A stretch of 64,000 nucleotides of DNA from Sipunculus nudus. Lineage: Eukaryota; Annelida; Sipuncula; Golfingiida; Sipunculidae. The stretch is from positions 75,118,429-75,182,428 of the forward strand of contig CM049312.1 in the NCBI GenBank assembly GCA_026874595.1. The letters run 5' to 3'. Below the pieces are notes generated by a model. It had not been told where the DNA came from, did not search any database, and saw nothing but the letters and a program-made list of their open reading frames with translations. How positions within the stretch are numbered: position 1 is the stretch's first letter; each line of letters begins with the position of its first letter. The translations under genes were made by a program, and so were the position numbers. Of this stretch, positions 60,936-64,000 are shown one piece after another.

Positions 60936-60986
60936 ATCTGTACAAAGCATCGCCATTTACCAAGACCTGAACCCCCAAAGACTAAA
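60936..60986 (+). CDS. 51-bp phase-0 exon (17 residues)
   Basis: Acceptor tgttttatag, donor CTAAA/gtaggt. It encodes ICTKHRHLPRPEPPKTK, basic and Pro-rich. Phase 0 at both ends. It shares the gtaggtc donor with the neighbouring small exons. Confidence 0.6.
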
Positions 60987-62192
60987 GTAGGTCAACTAAC
61001 AGGTTGCTGTGGTTATGGTGTGGTTTGAGTTTATAACAAAACTTACATCTATTAACATCAACAAATTTAGATGGGTCATCAATTTATAATACTTATTATT
61101 CCGAGAAGAAAAAGACAATATTCGCAAAAACTTTTATCACTTTTAGCACTGATCTCATTTTGCTTATAAAAAATACCAAATTCCCTTACACTATAAAGTA
61201 AACCATACAGAATTTTCCCACACAGTTCGTGGGATATTTTCTTGATATCTCCTCAAATTAAATAAGACATTAAAAGCACCAGTTTTAAAACAGAATTATG
61301 AAGAATACAGCAGACTGCTGCCTCTGTCACATGAGGCCATTATAAGGACTCCAATGATGTTATTCTGATATCAAATGTATACCGGTATATGGATTTCAGT
61401 AAGTAAATCAAGCATCTACCGTATTCTCATATTCTCATGTCAGAATTGATAAAACAAACTGAATATATGCAATTCATAATTTTTCACATCTATGGTCCTC
61501 TGTTTCCAGTTGACAATATTAACTCATATTGATATTGCCAGTTTTCAGCGACCCAGTTAAAGACGCCCATTCTGATATCTGGTGACTATTAACTATAGAT
61601 AACCCTTTTAACTTTTCGTGAAGATAGGCCAGAAAACAGTGATCGCTTAGTGAAATGTTTGTGCATTATTTTTTATATCCATGTGTTTATAACATGTGGG
61701 GGCCTGCCAAAACAATCAAAACACATTCAACAAGGACATCTAGAGCACACATATTTAATGAGGTCAGCAGCCACAAGACATAAGATAGGTGTATTATGCA
61801 CGTTTGCCGTGCTCTTGTCTGTTCGCAATGCTAATGTGAGCACCTAATGTCTGTTTTGTTGCTTCTGTTCAAAACGTTTTTGACTGTCTGCAGTGTGTTG
61901 TGAAAAATAGTTGGGTATTTTAAGGAAATAATTTGGAAATTTATCATTACTTCATGCAATGCTTACCATGTACATGTACCAGTATAATAATATAATATAA
62001 TAATAATATAAGGGCAGATAAATCCTAACACAATATCATATACTTACCATAATTAATGGTAAGTTTTGTTTATGAGAAGTTATATAAGTCTGCATTTGAT
62101 ACTTTTATACTTACTAAAGATCTTGTATCATAAAAACTGACCTGGACATTTAAGGATAGATTACTTTGTCTGTCTATGTGTGTGGTCTTCAC
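60987..62192. other. Intron, no exon recognised
   Basis: AT-rich, without repeat ends. Confidence 0.3.
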
Positions 62193-62264
62193 GAGAGAGA
62201 TAGAGCGAGAGAGAGAAAGAGAGAGAGGGAAAGAGAGAGAGGGAAAGAGAGAGAGAGAGAGAAT
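62193..62264. repeat. (GA)n microsatellite with ggaaag interruptions
   Basis: A purine run built of gaga units; frames on both strands are artefacts. Confidence 0.95.
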
Positions 62265-62565
62265 ATACAAATCTTGTTCAATGCAAATGCTGCCATCTGT
62301 GAACAGGAGATCAAACTAAATGGTATTGCAGACAGTTCTTTCTATTGCCAGCAGATGTCGTTACAAACATAAAGGATCATCAATTATTTCACCTTTTCTG
62401 GTACATTTTTTATGAGAACTTTAGTGAGTAAAGTATCAGGCTTATCTTTCCTGATTAATTTGATAAAATACAAGAGATGTTCAAGCTCACCTATTAGTTT
62501 GCTAAAGAGATACCGGTATGGAGAGTTAATTTTAATTTATCCATTTATACTTTAAATCCATGTAG

Positions 62566-62619
62566 CCACAGACAATGGATGATCAGCAAAAGACTGCTGA
62601 ACCAGAACACACAAAAGAA
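62566..62619 (+). CDS. 54-bp phase-0 exon (18 residues)
   Basis: Acceptor aaatccatgtag, donor AAAGAA/gtaggt. It encodes PQTMDDQQKTAEPEHTKE, acidic and polar. The intron begins gtaggtcatc...tgtgtgaccttgac, like those after 59,850 and 63,393. Confidence 0.65.
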
Positions 62620-63339
62620 GTAGGTCATCAGAGTTTTTGGTGCACTGTGTGACCTTGACACATATGTGATCACATTGACCTCTTATCTTATACAGTGCAT
62701 GAATTTATTTAATATTTTATGATACAACTTTTGTGCATGGTCATGGTTCATTGATCCTTGAGTGTTATTTTTTTTTTCACTCAACATAGAAACCAGGATT
62801 TGTTCGTTTTTGTTTTAATTGGTGTTGTCTTGTTTTAATATCAAAGATTTTGCTCTTAACCACAGTTTTGGATTTTGTTGCACAATATCCACATGCATTT
62901 CACAAATTACAGTTTTCAGGATCTTTTCAAAATGTGAGCTTTGCACTATTTGCACTGTTCACATATTGTCTTGTCTGAAAAAAAGATATTTTATTTGATG
63001 TACTTGTTTATTACTGCAATGTCATAGTAAAGTAACAAGTTATTTTCCAGTTTAATCAACAGAGTTAAACAGAGATAGTCATGATTTCGTTTTGTTTTCA
63101 TCTTTATAGCAGGTGGAATTTAAATTTGAATAAAGAGGTAAAATATTCCTCAAAGTAGTTTATTTTCAATATATTTATCCATTTATGAAAATAAATCACA
63201 GATTTAAATTGAAAGTGGAACATCAGATGCTGTTATGAGATTTAGTGGGCAAGATATTGCATTTAATAAAAAAATGAACAATATACATCTACAAAACATA
63301 TTAATGCAGATTTATATATACTCTATTATCTTACTCCAG

Positions 63340-63393
63340 TCTGGTGGCAGTTATGGTGTCCATTTTTGTGAAACTGAATCAATGAGAAGAGAA
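63340..63393 (+). CDS. 54-bp phase-0 exon (18 residues), last seen in the window
   Basis: Acceptor tcttactccag, donor AGAGAA/gtatgt. It encodes SGGSYGVHFCETESMRRE. The same length as the exon at 62,566, with a similar exon end (agaa/gta) and the same gcatgaccttgac phrase about 28 bp into the intron. The gene continues beyond the right edge. Confidence 0.65.
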
Positions 63394-63934
63394 GTATGTC
63401 CAAGTTTCTCAGTTAAGCTGCATGACCTTGACATATAATTTTATAACCTTGATTTCTCACATCAAGAAATTTGCACGAATGTTTTTTTCTGAGGTTTGAA
63501 GTGAAGTTTATACTATTTTTTTTTACATCCATGGATATATCTTCCGTACACGTTTATTTTATATATCTTTCATCTTTATATTATTGAATATTTTGGTACT
63601 CTATTATTGTCATATACTTATTGTGTTACAGTACTGTTGTCTGTTTTATCCATTTTGCTAATTGTATTAATATTTTACTCTTTATATGTTTCCAAAGCAA
63701 AATTTATATTTCAATTTGATATTATAAAAATCTTTCAAATAATAGGTTCCACAGAAAATGAAAAACCCCTGACTTTCACATATAATGATATAAGCATATT
63801 TGCCATTTTGATTTCCTGAAAGAGTAAAGATTAATTTTGATTTGAAAATTTTCAGTTTAATGTAAGTGTTGTGAGTTTAAAGGGAAAAAATGACCCTGAA
63901 CATTGCAAAATCTGGCACTTTTGATTATTACAAA

Positions 63935-64000
63935 TATTTTTATTATTGTTATTATTATTAAAATCATTATTATTATTTTATTATTATTATTTATTTTATT
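63935..64000. repeat. (TTA)n-rich tract at the window edge
   Basis: A degenerate run of tta and att units continuing to the last base. Confidence 0.85.

Overview
The window looks like nuclear DNA of a metazoan, most probably a mollusc or another lophotrochozoan. Supporting signs are AT-rich sequence, short exons with GT-AG borders in long introns, no operons or ribosome binding sites, many dinucleotide microsatellites, tRNA-derived SINEs, many short hAT-type elements, and repeats headed by a palindrome and built of tandem units that I associate with bivalve genomes. The phylum is inferred; no marker gene fixes it.

Layout. (1) About 1-2,800, minus strand: two 5' exons of a membrane-anchored flavodoxin-domain protein (TYW1-like or cytochrome P450 reductase-like), running off the left edge. 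(2) About 2,800-32,000: mostly non-coding and CpG-retaining, with microsatellites, transposons, three copies of an unnamed ~460-bp repeat, weak coding candidates on the minus strand near 15.8 kb and 28.3 kb, and a plus-strand 5' region (TATA box near 21.64 kb, splice donor at 21,994) leading to a 214-codon exon at 23,426-24,067. (3) About 32,000-64,000, plus strand: a long, CpG-poor region that appears to be one transcription unit. It has a 222-codon first exon at 32,113-32,778, a 14-codon first exon at 48,969-49,010, a 36-bp microexon at 55,953-55,988, a larger exon at 56,552-56,816 and a chain of small exons at 58.6, 59.0, 59.8, 60.9, 62.6 and 63.3 kb, continuing past the right edge. All splice phases from 55,953 onward agree.

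The three exons that carry a start codon (23.4, 32.1 and 49.0 kb) all end in phase 0, which fits the phase-0 microexon at 55,953. They may be alternative first exons of one gene. Two of them share an Arg-Pro-Lys-Ser/Thr-Ala-Pro motif. I do not recognise the protein. The last four exons are all multiples of three in phase 0, and three have look-alike 5' intron ends, which points to tandem exon duplication and modular splicing.

The introns hold a 20-bp minisatellite of about 1.6 kb with a 238-bp higher-order period, a 66-bp tandem repeat, an (AAT)n tract, several miniature inverted-repeat elements with readable target-site duplications, and a SINE split by a later DNA-transposon insertion. I see no rRNA, CRISPR or bacterial features. 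All calls come from reading the sequence by eye, without alignment or database search.
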